DNA from: Mesorhizobium sp. NZP2077
Lineage (GTDB): Bacteria; Pseudomonadota; Alphaproteobacteria; Rhizobiales; Rhizobiaceae
NCBI RefSeq assembly: GCF_013170805.1
Contig: NZ_CP051293.1
Coordinates: forward strand, 1,116,001 to 1,180,000
Direction: 5' to 3'
Length of the DNA: 64,000 nt
In this document: piece after piece, positions 26,599 to 37,324 of the stretch
Numbering within the stretch: position 1 is the first letter of the stretch
Layout: every line of letters begins with the position of its first letter
Translations under genes and position numbers: made by a program
The notes under the pieces: model-generated
Told to the model about the DNA's origin: nothing
The model's database searches: none
What the model saw: only the letters and a program-made list of their open reading frames with translations

Positions 26599-27861
26599 AT
26601 GGATGCCACCGAAAGAGCTGCGCGCATCGTTCGAACGGTGATCGAGGCGCTGAAGCCGGGCTTTGCCGTCAGGCTGTGGACCGGGGAACGGATCGGTCCC
26701 GCCAGCGGTCCGGTGCTGGCCATCAACGATCAGGACATCGTCTGGCAATTGGCCCGACGGCCGAATTTCTCGACGCTGCTGGAGATGTGGATTTCCAGGA
26801 CCATAGACGTCGAGGACGGGTCGCTGTTCGATCTCTACGCCTTGCCGTCACAGGGAAAGCTGAGGCTCAAAGCGTTGCCGAAGCTGGCGATCCTGCGCGA
26901 CCTGCCAGCCGTCCTGTTCTCGCGACGGCAGATGACGAAACGAGCCGATCTGGCCGGGCGCAATCCCTTTGTCAGCGGTTCGAACAAGCAGGCGATCGAA
27001 CATCACTACGACATTTCGAACGCCTTCTACCGGCTCTTCCTCGATGAGCGCATGGTCTACACCTGTGCCTATTTCACCGATTTCGCCAATGGCATCGACC
27101 AGGCGCAGCAGGACAAGCTCGACCATATCTGCCGCAAGCTGAGGCTGAAGCCGGGCGACCGGCTGCTCGACATCGGCTGCGGCTGGGGCGCGATGCTGAT
27201 CCATGCCGCCAAGCATTATGGCGCCATCGGCCATGGCGTCTCGCTGTCGGAGGAGCAGACCCGTCTGGCGCGCGAGCGCATCAGCGCCGAGGGGCTGGAG
27301 GACAAGATCACCATCGACATCAAGTCCTATACCGAGCTCGACGGCAGTTATGACAAGATCTCGTCGATCGGCATGTTCGAGGCCGTCGGCCTCGCCAACC
27401 ACGCCACCTATTTCTCGACCGTCCACCGGCTGCTGAAGCCGGGTGGCATCTATCTGCACCACGCCATCACAAGGCGCGGCAAGGGCGCCACGCGCAAGAC
27501 GCTGCGCAAGGGCGCGGAATACAAGGCGCTGATCAAATACATCTTCCCCGGCGGCGAGGTCGACACGATCGGCATGACAACAGGCAATCTCGAGGCGCAC
27601 GGCTTTCTCGTCGCCGACGTCGAGAATCTGCGTGAGCATTACGCCTGCACATGCAGGCTGTGGGCCGAGCGCCTGCATGCCCGCTTCGACGAGGCGATCG
27701 CCGAGGTCGGCGAACCCAAGGCGCGGCTCTGGCTGCTTTACCTGACCGGCTGTTCGATCACTTTCGATCGCGGTTCGGCGCAAATTTTCCAGACCGTCGT
27801 CACCAAGCGCGCGCGGGGCCAGAGCGGTCTGCCGCCGACGCGGGCCGATCTGTACCGGTAG
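26599..27861 (+). CDS. cfa: Cyclopropane-fatty-acyl-phospholipid synthase
   Basis: A 420-residue SAM-dependent enzyme that adds a methylene bridge to cis double bonds of membrane phospholipid acyl chains. The N-terminal lipid-binding region precedes QAIEHHYDISNAFYRLFLDERMVYTCAYF, the family landmark. The SAM motif LLDIGCGWGAMLIHAA is near residue 190. GMFEAVG and YLHHAITRRG follow, and the C-terminal TGCSITFDRG carries the conserved Cys. ATG 26599 has GGGGGAA upstream; an in-frame open stretch from 26533 has no site. It is convergent with the TIM-barrel gene, with 19 bp between stops. Confidence 0.94.
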   Translation: MDATERAARIVRTVIEALKPGFAVRLWTGERIGPASGPVLAINDQDIVWQLARRPNFSTLLEMWISRTIDVEDGSLFDLYALPSQGKLRLKALPKLAILRDLPAVLFSRRQMTKRADLAGRNPFVSGSNKQAIEHHYDISNAFYRLFLDERMVYTCAYFTDFANGIDQAQQDKLDHICRKLRLKPGDRLLDIGCGWGAMLIHAAKHYGAIGHGVSLSEEQTRLARERISAEGLEDKITIDIKSYTELDGSYDKISSIGMFEAVGLANHATYFSTVHRLLKPGGIYLHHAITRRGKGATRKTLRKGAEYKALIKYIFPGGEVDTIGMTTGNLEAHGFLVADVENLREHYACTCRLWAERLHARFDEAIAEVGEPKARLWLLYLTGCSITFDRGSAQIFQTVVTKRARGQSGLPPTRADLYR

Positions 27862-27880
27862 TGCGAGACACGCTCGCGCC

Positions 27881-28699
27881 TTACTCGGCGATGCCAAGCG
27901 AGGCGATGTAAGCCGCCGAAGCGGGGATCTTGGACTTGTCCCTGATCTCGATGATGAGGCGCGGATTGCTTTCGAGTTTCGCCAGCGCGGCAAAGACCGA
28001 GCGCCATGGAAGCGTGCCTTCGCCGAGGCTCCAGTGACGATCGGCGTAGCCGTCGGCATCCTGCAAATGGATGTGCTGCAGGCGGTTGCCTGCAGCATGC
28101 ACATAGTAATCTACCGGCGGAGCACCGGTCGAGCCATGGGCATAGTAGGCGTGGCCAGTGTCTATCGAGACGGCAACCGCAGGGGAGTTGAAGCTGTCGG
28201 CCAACGCCACGCGAATATGCGGATCCTTGTCCTCAATGTTCTCCAGGACCATCGTGCAGCCGATGTTCTCAGCCCGCCGGACGGCATCGCGCATCGTCAG
28301 ATGGCAGTACTCGATTATTTTCTCCCGCTCGCCGGGATTGTTGTCGAGATTGTTATAGGACCAGGTCGTGTAGGGGCTGTGAACGACCATATGCGTCGCG
28401 CCGATGGCAGCGCAGACCTCGATACCCTGGATGAGACGTTTGCTGACGACACTACGGATATCGGGATCCTGCGAGGCAATGGTGAAGCCCCAGAAAGGCC
28501 CGTGAATGCCGAGCCGCCCTTCATGTCCGTCGAGGAGCTTGTTGGCGCGGGCGGCGAGCGGCGCCCAGTCGCCATTGAGGACGTCAGCCTCGGCGAAGCT
28601 CTGCAGTTCCAGGTCACGCTGCTTTTCGAACAGCCAGTCGCGATGGATTTCGAGGTCGTCGAGCGTCATGGCAGCGCCAAGAACGGGCAGGGAAGTCAT
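27881..28699 (-). CDS. Sugar phosphate isomerase/epimerase-like TIM-barrel protein
   Basis: A 272-residue protein of the xylose isomerase-like / AP endonuclease 2 fold. Strand-end motifs with likely metal ligands are in order: LGIHGPFWGF, MVVHSPYTTW, MVLENIEDKDP (Glu), VSIDTGHAYYAHG (Asp, His), LQHIHLQDADGYADRHW (His, Asp) and LIIEIRDK (Glu). These proteins isomerise or epimerise sugars such as hydroxypyruvate, tagatose or inosose; the substrate here is not evident. ATG 28699 is chosen because GGAG lies five bases upstream; GTG 28705 is in frame but overlaps that site. It appears monocistronic. Confidence 0.85.
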   Translation of the reverse strand: MTSLPVLGAAMTLDDLEIHRDWLFEKQRDLELQSFAEADVLNGDWAPLAARANKLLDGHEGRLGIHGPFWGFTIASQDPDIRSVVSKRLIQGIEVCAAIGATHMVVHSPYTTWSYNNLDNNPGEREKIIEYCHLTMRDAVRRAENIGCTMVLENIEDKDPHIRVALADSFNSPAVAVSIDTGHAYYAHGSTGAPPVDYYVHAAGNRLQHIHLQDADGYADRHWSLGEGTLPWRSVFAALAKLESNPRLIIEIRDKSKIPASAAYIASLGIAE

Positions 28700-28855
28700 A
28701 GGCACTCCGAGGGGTTTGATTTCAAGGTGTCGGGCGGCAAGACGGATCGCGCCGAGGGCTGTATGACGCCGTTTTCTGTCATGCGTATTACACGCTGTGC
28801 CAAGCCTCCAGGTGAGATGCAGGCGGCATGCCGCCGCAACGCGGCTCGGCGGGAT

Positions 28856-29596
28856 CTAGACGAAGCGCATCGGCGCGCCGATCTCGACGCGGGCCGGCCG
28901 GTCGACCGTGCAATAGACACCGAGATTGTGCGCGTTGTGGCGGACCAGGTTGCGCAGGATACCGGGATCGTGCTCGAAGCCGTCCTGGCCGATGATGGTG
29001 AAGCCGCAGCGGCGGCATGGTTCGGAGATGGTCAGCAGCAGGTCGCCGATGGCGAACTTGCGGCCGATCCATTCGGTTTCGGGAAACGAGCCGTCGACCG
29101 CCGCCATATCCACGACGATGTTGGGACGGAAGCGGCGCGGGTCGGCGGCGCCATCCGGATGCAGCGCCTTCAGGCGCGCCAGCGAGGCCGTGGTCAAGAG
29201 ATGGATCGGCGCCTTGGCATAGCGGGCCGCGGTGACCGGACCGGCGTAGGCCGGTGGCGCATTCTCCCGGCCGAACGGCCGGATCGAGGCAGCGAAGCCG
29301 AGATAGGCCGATATGGCGCGGTCGCATGCGGCGCCGGGTGCGCCTAGCCAGTCGCCGTCAGGGATGGCGATCTCCAGTTCGCGATCATTGGTCAGCCGGG
29401 TGCGGATGCGCGGCACCTTGTGCCATTTCGCCTCGCGGTCGGGCCGCGCGATCTCGTTGTCCGAGGTATCGACGAGGCCGAACATGCGGTCGCCCGCCAT
29501 GCCCGCCGGTCCGACCACGACGGCGTCCTGACGCTCGCCGGCGAGCGAACTCGCCGGATAGCGCCAGAGCTCAGCAACGGTGCCGACATCATTCAT
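28856..29596 (-). CDS. MOSC-domain protein
   Basis: A 246-residue protein with the N-terminal MOSC beta-barrel (VAELWRYPASSLAGERQDAVVVGPAGMAGDRMFGLVD) and a C-terminal MOSC core. The core has RFRPNIVVD, WIGRKFAIGDLLLTI and EPCRRCGFTI, where the conserved Cys that binds the molybdenum cofactor sulfur or Mo is expected. MOSC proteins include the mARC N-hydroxylated-compound reductases and YiiM-like enzymes. No ferredoxin domain is fused, unlike YcbX. It lies just downstream of acs on the same strand (51 nt), so they may be co-transcribed. Confidence 0.87.
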   Translation of the reverse strand: MNDVGTVAELWRYPASSLAGERQDAVVVGPAGMAGDRMFGLVDTSDNEIARPDREAKWHKVPRIRTRLTNDRELEIAIPDGDWLGAPGAACDRAISAYLGFAASIRPFGRENAPPAYAGPVTAARYAKAPIHLLTTASLARLKALHPDGAADPRRFRPNIVVDMAAVDGSFPETEWIGRKFAIGDLLLTISEPCRRCGFTIIGQDGFEHDPGILRNLVRHNAHNLGVYCTVDRPARVEIGAPMRFV

Positions 29597-29647
29597 TCCG
29601 CTGGTCTCTCTTTGGCCGGGCTTCCCCGCGACCCTGACCAGTCGTTT

Positions 29648-31603
<1,956 letters not shown>

Positions 31604-31906
31604 TTCGTTACTTCCTCCCGAACCAAACCGCCGGCTTGACCGCCAACGGGATCGCGGCGACGCGGCCGCGAATTCGCGCGCATTATTAACAGTTACGCGG
31701 TGACGGCAATATTAGACGTTGGATTCGCGTGGCGGGATGCCGCAGGTGGCTTCCTGAGTGTCTGTCAGCACTCGCACAGGCTCGCTGCTAACTGCATGTT
31801 TTCTCATGTTAAACCCGGTTTCAATGAAGAAAAAATCAATAGACGGTTAATCAACGGCGCGCACAATCAGTTGTGGGAGGACAGGAGAATCAACCTGGGG
31901 ACCGCA
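31604..31906. other. Divergent spacer between acsA and usg
   Basis: 303 bases holding both upstream regions. The right half is AT-richer, with A-tracts and TTAA steps (31800-31860), which suits promoters. I see no gene and no distinct operator. Confidence 0.45.
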
Positions 31907-32179
31907 ATGCGCGACCATTCCGAAATGGACTTGATGCTCAAGGGCTATGGCTTGACCACGGCCAAGATTCTTTATCACTTCCCCGACCATCCGCATCTGC
32001 TGCAGAGCTTCATCTGGCAGGACTACGACCTGGCGCCGAAGTTTCCGGTGCTGATCCGGTTCATCGAATTCTGGAAAGCCAAGCTGGACGGGCCACTGCA
32101 CTCGGTCGTCTACACGCACCAGAAACTGATCGCGCCAAATGAATGGCGCAAGGTGGATGGCGAGTTCGTGCTGCACTGA
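31907..32179 (+). CDS. usg: Usg-family protein
   Basis: A 90-residue protein beginning MRDHSEMDLMLKGYGLTTAKILYHFPDHP, with ILYHFPDHPHLLQSFIWQDYDLAPKFP in the core. This is the Usg family, small alphaproteobacterial proteins of unknown function named from a position near trp genes. It has many aromatic residues and no signal or membrane segment. The frame is open upstream, but ATG 31907 with GGGGA eight bases before it begins the family's conserved N-terminus. DoxX follows after 124 nt and may be separately transcribed. Confidence 0.85.
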   Translation: MRDHSEMDLMLKGYGLTTAKILYHFPDHPHLLQSFIWQDYDLAPKFPVLIRFIEFWKAKLDGPLHSVVYTHQKLIAPNEWRKVDGEFVLH

Positions 32180-32303
32180 CGACGTTGCAGACGGTCTGTT
32201 TCCATTCTCGTGCGGCGACAGCAAAGCTGCCGTCGGCTATCCTTTCCCGGCGGCGCGGCAAGGCAAGGTGCCCAGGGCGGCGTCCGCGATCGGGAGAACG
32301 GAC

Positions 32304-32696
32304 ATGACCGCCTTCGACTATGCCGCGCTGCTGCTTCGGGTCAGCGTCGGCGGCCTGTTTCTTGCCCATGCCTATCTGAAATACTTCGTCTTCACGCCCA
32401 AGGGCACAACCGACTATTTCCAGTCGCTCGGCGTGCCCGGTTATTTCGGCTTGATCTCCATCGCCGCCGAAACAGCCGGCGGCCTCGGCCTGATCTTCGG
32501 CGTGGCCACGCGGCTGGCGGCCATCCTGCTCATTCCCCTCATGCTGGGCACAATCGTGCTCGTTCACGGCAAGAATGGCTTCTGGTTCACCAATGCAGGC
32601 GGTGGCTGGGAATATCCGGCGCTTTGGATCGTCTGCCTGATCGTCATCGCCCTGATCGGTAGCGGCCATCCGGCACTTTGGCCGATCTGGGGATAG
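32304..32696 (+). CDS. DoxX-family membrane protein
   Basis: A 130-residue inner-membrane protein with four hydrophobic helices. The first carries LLLRVSVGGLFLAHAYLKYF, and helix 2-3 includes GYFGLISIAAETAGGLGLIFG, both characteristic of DoxX/DoxD proteins. Family members take part in thiosulfate or redox metabolism or act in membrane oxidoreductase complexes; the exact role is unknown. GGGAGAA lies eight bases before ATG 32304. The neighbouring aldo-keto reductase is convergent, with 49 nt between stop codons. Confidence 0.85.
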   Translation: MTAFDYAALLLRVSVGGLFLAHAYLKYFVFTPKGTTDYFQSLGVPGYFGLISIAAETAGGLGLIFGVATRLAAILLIPLMLGTIVLVHGKNGFWFTNAGGGWEYPALWIVCLIVIALIGSGHPALWPIWG

Positions 32697-32745
32697 GGCA
32701 CTCCGGGGCCCGGGCCGTGCGGTACACGACCCAGGCAAGGAAATG

Positions 32746-33780
32746 TCAGACCGCCGGCGGGTTCAGCCGAGCAAAGCCTTCCTGCCGCCGATAGGGAAAA
32801 TACGGGTAGGGTGCGGTGACTTCGCTTGCCGCGTCGAGTTTCTTCACCTGCTCCGGCGTCAGCGACCAGCCGACGGCGCCGAGGTTCTGGCGCAGTTGTT
32901 CCTCGTTGCGGGCGCCGATGATGACGGAGGAAACGGTCGGGCGCTGCAACAGCCAGTTGATGGCGATCTGCGGCACGGTCTTGCCGGCCTCCTCGGCCAC
33001 CGCGTCAAGCGCATCCATCACCCGGTAGAGATGCTCGTCCTCGACCGGCGGGCCAAAGCTTGCCGTGTCATGCAGCCGGCTCTTTTCCGGCAGTGGTTGG
33101 CCGCGACGGATCTTTCCGGTCAGGCGGCCCCAGCCGAGCGGGCTCCACACCAGCGCGCCGACGCCCTGGTCGAGGCCGAGCGGCATAAGTTCCCACTCAT
33201 AGTCGCGGCCAACAAGCGAATAGTAGACCTGATGCGCAGCGTAGCGCGGGTAGCCGTGCTTGTCGGCCTCGGCCAGCGACTTCATCACTTGCCAGCCGGA
33301 GAAATTGGAGACGCCGACATAACGCAGCTTGCCGGCGCGTACGAGGTCGTCCAGCGTCGACAGCACCTCCTCGATCGGCGTGCCGGCATCGAAGGCGTGC
33401 AGTTGCAACAGGTCGATGTAATCGGTGCCGAGGCGCTTCAGCCCGGCGTCCACCGCCTTGATCAGCCGCGAACGCGAAGAGCCGTAGTCGGCCGGGCCGT
33501 CACCCATCGGCAGCGAGGTCTTGGTCGAGATCAGCACGGCATCGCGGCGGCCTTTTAACGCTTCGCCGAGCACCTCTTCGGAAGCGCCGCTCGAATAGAC
33601 GTCGGCGGTGTCGAACAGATTGACGCCGGCTTCCAGGCAGATGTCGATCAGCCGCCGCGCTTCGACGGCGTCGCTGTTGCCCCAGGCGCCGAACAGCGGG
33701 CCGGAGCCGCCAAAGGTTCCCGCGCCAAACGAGAGTGCGGGCACTTTCAGGCCCGAAGTGCCGAGACGTCGATAATCCAT
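32746..33780 (-). CDS. Aldo/keto reductase
   Basis: A 344-residue NADPH-dependent TIM-barrel reductase. It has the tetrad motifs FDTADVYSSG (Asp and Tyr), LISTKTS (Lys) and DLLQLHAFD (His), plus the NADPH-binding end SSVIIGARNEEQLRQNL. It resembles general bacterial AKRs of the YajO/Tas group that reduce aldehydes or ketones. ATG 33780 has AGGAGT seven bases upstream. The MFS gene starting at 35021 lies immediately upstream on the same strand (59 nt), so the two may form an operon. Confidence 0.92.
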   Translation of the reverse strand: MDYRRLGTSGLKVPALSFGAGTFGGSGPLFGAWGNSDAVEARRLIDICLEAGVNLFDTADVYSSGASEEVLGEALKGRRDAVLISTKTSLPMGDGPADYGSSRSRLIKAVDAGLKRLGTDYIDLLQLHAFDAGTPIEEVLSTLDDLVRAGKLRYVGVSNFSGWQVMKSLAEADKHGYPRYAAHQVYYSLVGRDYEWELMPLGLDQGVGALVWSPLGWGRLTGKIRRGQPLPEKSRLHDTASFGPPVEDEHLYRVMDALDAVAEEAGKTVPQIAINWLLQRPTVSSVIIGARNEEQLRQNLGAVGWSLTPEQVKKLDAASEVTAPYPYFPYRRQEGFARLNPPAV

Positions 33781-33839
33781 TTTCTTACTCCTGGTAGTTT
33801 GGAAAGAGATGTCTAAACGATCCGGTTGGCTAACGAGCG

Positions 33840-35021
33840 TCAGGACCGAACGGAGACAGGCGCGCCGAGCGCATTGCTACGATCGATACGCAGGGCCAAT
33901 CCCGCCACGCCGAGCGCTGCGACCGGCAGCAAGGCGGCGACCCAGGTGAGTGAACTGAGCCCCATTCCATGGGCGATGACCGCGCCACCAAGCCAGGCAC
34001 CGGCGGCGTTGCCGAGATTGAAGGCGGCGATGTTGAAGGATGAGGCAAGGCTCTGGCCCGCCCCTTGCGCCTTGTCCAGCACCCACATCTGCAGCGGCGC
34101 CACGGTGGCAAAAGCGGCGGCCCCGAGCAGGCCGACATAGATGACGGCCATGACCTGGCTGTGGATGGCAAAGCTCATGGTTGCCAGCACCAGCGCCAGC
34201 ACAACGAGGCTGCCCAGCACGGCCGGCACCAGCCAGCGGTCGGCGACCTTGCCGCCGGCGAGATTGCCGGCGATGAGTCCGCCACCGAAGACGAGCAGGA
34301 TCGGCGACACGGCGGCTTCCTTGAAGCCGCTGATCTCGGTCAGCAGCGGGGCGATGTAGGTGAAGACGGCGAAGACGCCGGCATAGCCGAGCACGGTGGT
34401 GGCGAGGCCGAGCAGGACGGGCGTACGGCGCAGCACGGCAAGATCGGTGCCCAGATCGCTCTTCTCGGGCGCCTCTTGGCTGCGCGCCACCAGAGCCAGG
34501 ATGACTGCGAAGGCCGCCAGGCCGACCAGCGTCACTGCCCAGAAGGTGGCGCGCCAGCCAAAGGCCTGGCCGAGCCAGGTGCCTAAGGGTACGCCGAGGA
34601 TGTTGGCGATGGTGAGCCCGGTGAACATCAGCGCAATCGCCGAGGCCTTCTTGTTGGGCGCGACCAGGCCGGTGGCGACGACCGAGCCGACGCCAAAGAA
34701 GGTGCCATGAGCGAAGGCGGTGATGATGCGGGCGCCCATCAGCGTCCAGTAGTCTGGCGCCAGCGCACAGGCGAGATTGCCCAGCGTGAAGATCGCCATC
34801 AGCGCCAGAAGCACGGTCTTGCGTGGCCAGTTGGCGGTGGCGATGGTGAGTAAGGGCGCGCCAATGACGACGCCGAGCGCATAGCCCGAAATGAGCTGGC
34901 CGGCGGCCGAGATCGAGACGCCGAGATCTTTGCTGACATCGAGCAGCAGACCCATGATGACGAATTCGGTGACACCAATGCCGAAGGCACCGGCAGCGAG
35001 GGCATAGAGAGCAAGAGGCAT
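33840..35021 (-). CDS. MFS efflux transporter, DHA1/AraJ-like
   Basis: A 393-residue protein with 12 hydrophobic segments. The first helix reads LYALAAGAFGIGVTEFVIMGLL, typical of AraJ/sugar-efflux-type DHA1 carriers. It has the motif ITAFAHGTFFGVGSVVATGLV in helix 4 and motif C, FTGLTIANILGVPLGTWLG, in helix 5, which marks drug/proton antiporters. The substrate is unknown. ATG 35021 is chosen over the in-frame 35039 because the membrane helix begins immediately after it. It is divergent from the LysR gene at 35161, which probably controls it, and lies upstream of an aldo/keto reductase. Confidence 0.88.
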   Translation of the reverse strand: MPLALYALAAGAFGIGVTEFVIMGLLLDVSKDLGVSISAAGQLISGYALGVVIGAPLLTIATANWPRKTVLLALMAIFTLGNLACALAPDYWTLMGARIITAFAHGTFFGVGSVVATGLVAPNKKASAIALMFTGLTIANILGVPLGTWLGQAFGWRATFWAVTLVGLAAFAVILALVARSQEAPEKSDLGTDLAVLRRTPVLLGLATTVLGYAGVFAVFTYIAPLLTEISGFKEAAVSPILLVFGGGLIAGNLAGGKVADRWLVPAVLGSLVVLALVLATMSFAIHSQVMAVIYVGLLGAAAFATVAPLQMWVLDKAQGAGQSLASSFNIAAFNLGNAAGAWLGGAVIAHGMGLSSLTWVAALLPVAALGVAGLALRIDRSNALGAPVSVRS

Positions 35022-35141
35022 GGCTGTTTCCACTTCCAAGACGGCCCGTTAAGCCGACGAGCGCCTTGTCCAAACCCGCGCCCCGACCCGAAAGATCGTG
35101 TCGCCATGCATTGTGAACCAGACTTGCATTGGGCACATTTT

Positions 35142-35160
35142 CTGTGAAATAGATTCACAG
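35142..35160. promoter_or_regulatory. Dyad adjoining the LysR start, candidate operator
   Basis: CTGTGAA (35142-35148) and TTCACAG (35154-35160) are perfect inverted repeats with a 5-nt spacer and end directly before the LysR ATG. A TTGTGAACC half-site lies at 35111-35119. The dyad is in the MFS/LysR divergent region, so binding by the LysR protein would autoregulate it and could control the MFS gene. Confidence 0.55.
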
Positions 35161-36066
35161 ATGGCGAGATCCGACATCAACCGCTCGGGCGAGATCGAAG
35201 TTTTTGTCCGCGTCGTCGAGGCGGGCAGTTTTTCCGCCGCCGCGCGTGCGCTGCGCATGACGCCGTCGGCGGTGAGCAAACTGATCGCGCGGCTGGAAGC
35301 CCGGCTTGGCGCGCGGCTGGTCAGCCGCTCAACGCGCAAGCTGCAGCTGACGCCTGAGGGGACCGCGTTCTATGAAAGCGGGCTGCGCATCCTGGCCGAT
35401 ATGGCGGCAGCCGAGCGCGAGGCGGCGGCGGGTGCCGCACCGCGTGGGCGGCTGCGCGTCAACACCTATGTGCCGTTCGGGGTGCACCGGCTGATCCCGC
35501 TGTTGCCGGGTTTCCTCGAACGCTATCCCGAAATTTCGGTCGATCTGGTGCTGACCGACAGCGTCATCGACCTGATGGCCGAACGCGCCGATGTCGCCAT
35601 CCGCGCCGGTCCGCTCGGCGAATCACGGCTGGTGGCGCGCAAGCTCGGGCAGAGTCCTGTGGTCATGGTTGCGGCACCCTCCTACCTCGAAACGCATGGC
35701 ATACCGCTGACGCCGGCCGATCTCGACGGCCACAACCGCATGGGCTTCGGCTTCGTCAGGCATATCGACGGCTGGCCGTTCCGCGACGCGGAGGGCCGCG
35801 CCATCGTGATCCCGATCACCGGCAACACGCTGGTCAGCGACGGCGAGGCGATGCGGCTGATGGCGCTGGCCGGAGCGGGCATTGCCCGGCTGGCGTGCTG
35901 GCACGTGGCGGCCGATATCGCCGCCGGGCGGCTGGTGGCGCTGCTGGAGGATTTCAATCCGGGCGACGAGGAGGCGACCCACGCCGTCTATGTCGGTCAG
36001 GGCCGGCACCTGCCGGCGCGAGTGCGGGCCTTTCTCGATTTCCTGGCCGAGACCGTGCGGCTCTGA
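35161..36066 (+). CDS. LysR-family transcriptional regulator
   Basis: A 301-residue regulator. Residues 1-65 are the winged HTH (EVFVRVVEAGSFSAAARAL, MTPSAVSKLIARLE, SRSTRKLQLTPEG). Residues 90-300 are the periplasmic-binding-like effector domain (GRLRVNTYVPFGVHRLIPLLPGFLERYPEI). This is the subgroup of AaeR/CrgA-like LysRs that usually sits next to efflux or oxidoreductase genes. ATG 35161 begins the usual N-terminus; an in-frame frame from 35098 includes no helix. It is divergent from the MFS gene and has a dyad immediately before the start. Confidence 0.92.
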   Translation: MARSDINRSGEIEVFVRVVEAGSFSAAARALRMTPSAVSKLIARLEARLGARLVSRSTRKLQLTPEGTAFYESGLRILADMAAAEREAAAGAAPRGRLRVNTYVPFGVHRLIPLLPGFLERYPEISVDLVLTDSVIDLMAERADVAIRAGPLGESRLVARKLGQSPVVMVAAPSYLETHGIPLTPADLDGHNRMGFGFVRHIDGWPFRDAEGRAIVIPITGNTLVSDGEAMRLMALAGAGIARLACWHVAADIAAGRLVALLEDFNPGDEEATHAVYVGQGRHLPARVRAFLDFLAETVRL

Positions 36067-36074
36067 CGAAATCA

Positions 36075-36104
36075 AAAGCCGCGCACCGATGGGCACGCGG
36101 CTTT
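36075..36104. terminator. Bidirectional terminator between LysR and aldo/keto reductase genes
   Basis: AAAGCCGCG (36075-36083) and CGCGGCTTT (36096-36104) form a perfect 9-bp stem around a 12-nt loop, with A residues on one side and T on the other. It serves both convergent genes. Confidence 0.75.
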
Positions 36105-36123
36105 CGAGCAAGTTCGATGACGA

Positions 36124-37173
36124 TCAGGCCTTCGGCACGAAGGGGGCAGGGCGCCGGCCAGCCGCCTGGCGCTCCAGCATCCAGCCGGGATATTCGGACG
36201 GGAGCGCGCTGGCCTCATCGAGCTTGGCGAGATCGTCCGCGTCGAGCTTCACTTCAGTGGCGGCAAGGTTCTGCTCGAGCTGGTCCACGCGGCTGGCGCC
36301 GATGATCACGCTCATCACGAAAGGCTTGGCCAGGACATAGCCGAGCGCCACCGTGGCGACGCTGACATCATGCTTTTTTGCAATCTCGCGCATGACGGCG
36401 ACGGCCGCCCAGGCGCGGTCCTCATTGACCGGCGGGAAGTTGAAGGACGCGCGGCGGCCCTCGCCATTGCCAGGCGCGCCGGGGCCGTATTTGCCGGAGA
36501 GCAGGCCGCCGGCCATCGGCGACCACACCATCAGGCCGAGCTTTTCCTCGTTGATCAGGGGCACGATCTCGCGCTCGAGGTCGCGGCCGGCGATCGAATA
36601 ATAGGACTGGATGGTCTCGAAGCGGGCGAAGCCCTTGCGGTCGGCGATGCCGAGCGCCTTGGCGATGCGCCACGCCGCCCAGTTCGACACGCCGACATAG
36701 CGGACCTTGCCGCTGGCAACGAGATCGTCGAGTCCCCTTAGCGTCTCGTCGATGGGCGTGACGGCGTCGGTGCCGTGCAACTGATAGAGATCGATATGGT
36801 CGAGCTGCAGCCGTTCGAGGCCGGCATCGACCGAATCCATGATGTGGCCGCGCGAGGAGCCGCGCTCGTTCGGGCCCTGGCCCTTGGCGCCGTGGACCTT
36901 AGTGGCGATGACCACGCTCGACCTGGCGACACCGAGATCCCTAAGCGACTGGCCGAGCAGGCGCTCGGACTGACCGAAGGAGTAGACGTCGGCGGTGTCG
37001 AAGAAATTGACCCCGGCGGCTATCGAGCGGCCGACAATCTCATTGACGCCCTTTTGGTCGAGGCTGGCGATCAGGCCCCATTGGGCATTTTCGCCGGCGG
37101 CGCCGAAGGTCATGGTGCCGAGGCACAGTTCGGAGACGAACATACCCGTATTTTCAAGCTGGTTATAACGCAT
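36124..37173 (-). CDS. Aldo/keto reductase
   Basis: A 349-residue NADPH-dependent reductase distinct from the one at 32746. Tetrad motifs are FDTADVYSFGQSE (Asp and Tyr), VVIATKVHG (Lys) and DLYQLHGTD (His). SVIIGASRVDQLEQNL forms the cofactor end. The N-terminal MRYNQLENTGMFVSELCLGTMTFG is typical of the YghZ/AKR14-like branch. ATG 37173 has GGAG about nine bases upstream. It lies downstream of the antitoxin gene on the same strand, but the 151-nt gap suggests its own promoter. Confidence 0.92.
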   Translation of the reverse strand: MRYNQLENTGMFVSELCLGTMTFGAAGENAQWGLIASLDQKGVNEIVGRSIAAGVNFFDTADVYSFGQSERLLGQSLRDLGVARSSVVIATKVHGAKGQGPNERGSSRGHIMDSVDAGLERLQLDHIDLYQLHGTDAVTPIDETLRGLDDLVASGKVRYVGVSNWAAWRIAKALGIADRKGFARFETIQSYYSIAGRDLEREIVPLINEEKLGLMVWSPMAGGLLSGKYGPGAPGNGEGRRASFNFPPVNEDRAWAAVAVMREIAKKHDVSVATVALGYVLAKPFVMSVIIGASRVDQLEQNLAATEVKLDADDLAKLDEASALPSEYPGWMLERQAAGRRPAPFVPKA

Positions 37174-37324
37174 GGCGAAGGCTCCAGGAGATTATTTGAT
37201 GACACAAACCAAATAGGAACGGTGCGTTTCGTTTCCAGTGGTGGTGCAATGGACCTTTTCAAGCTGGACCATCCTCGGGCGACCGTCACGACCGCTGCAT
37301 TTATGATGGTGGTGTCAGAATTTG

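Noticed and set aside
37174..37324. A toxin gene paired with the Phd-like antitoxin
   Set aside because: The interval downstream on the same strand has stop codons in all frames and no PIN or Fic motif.
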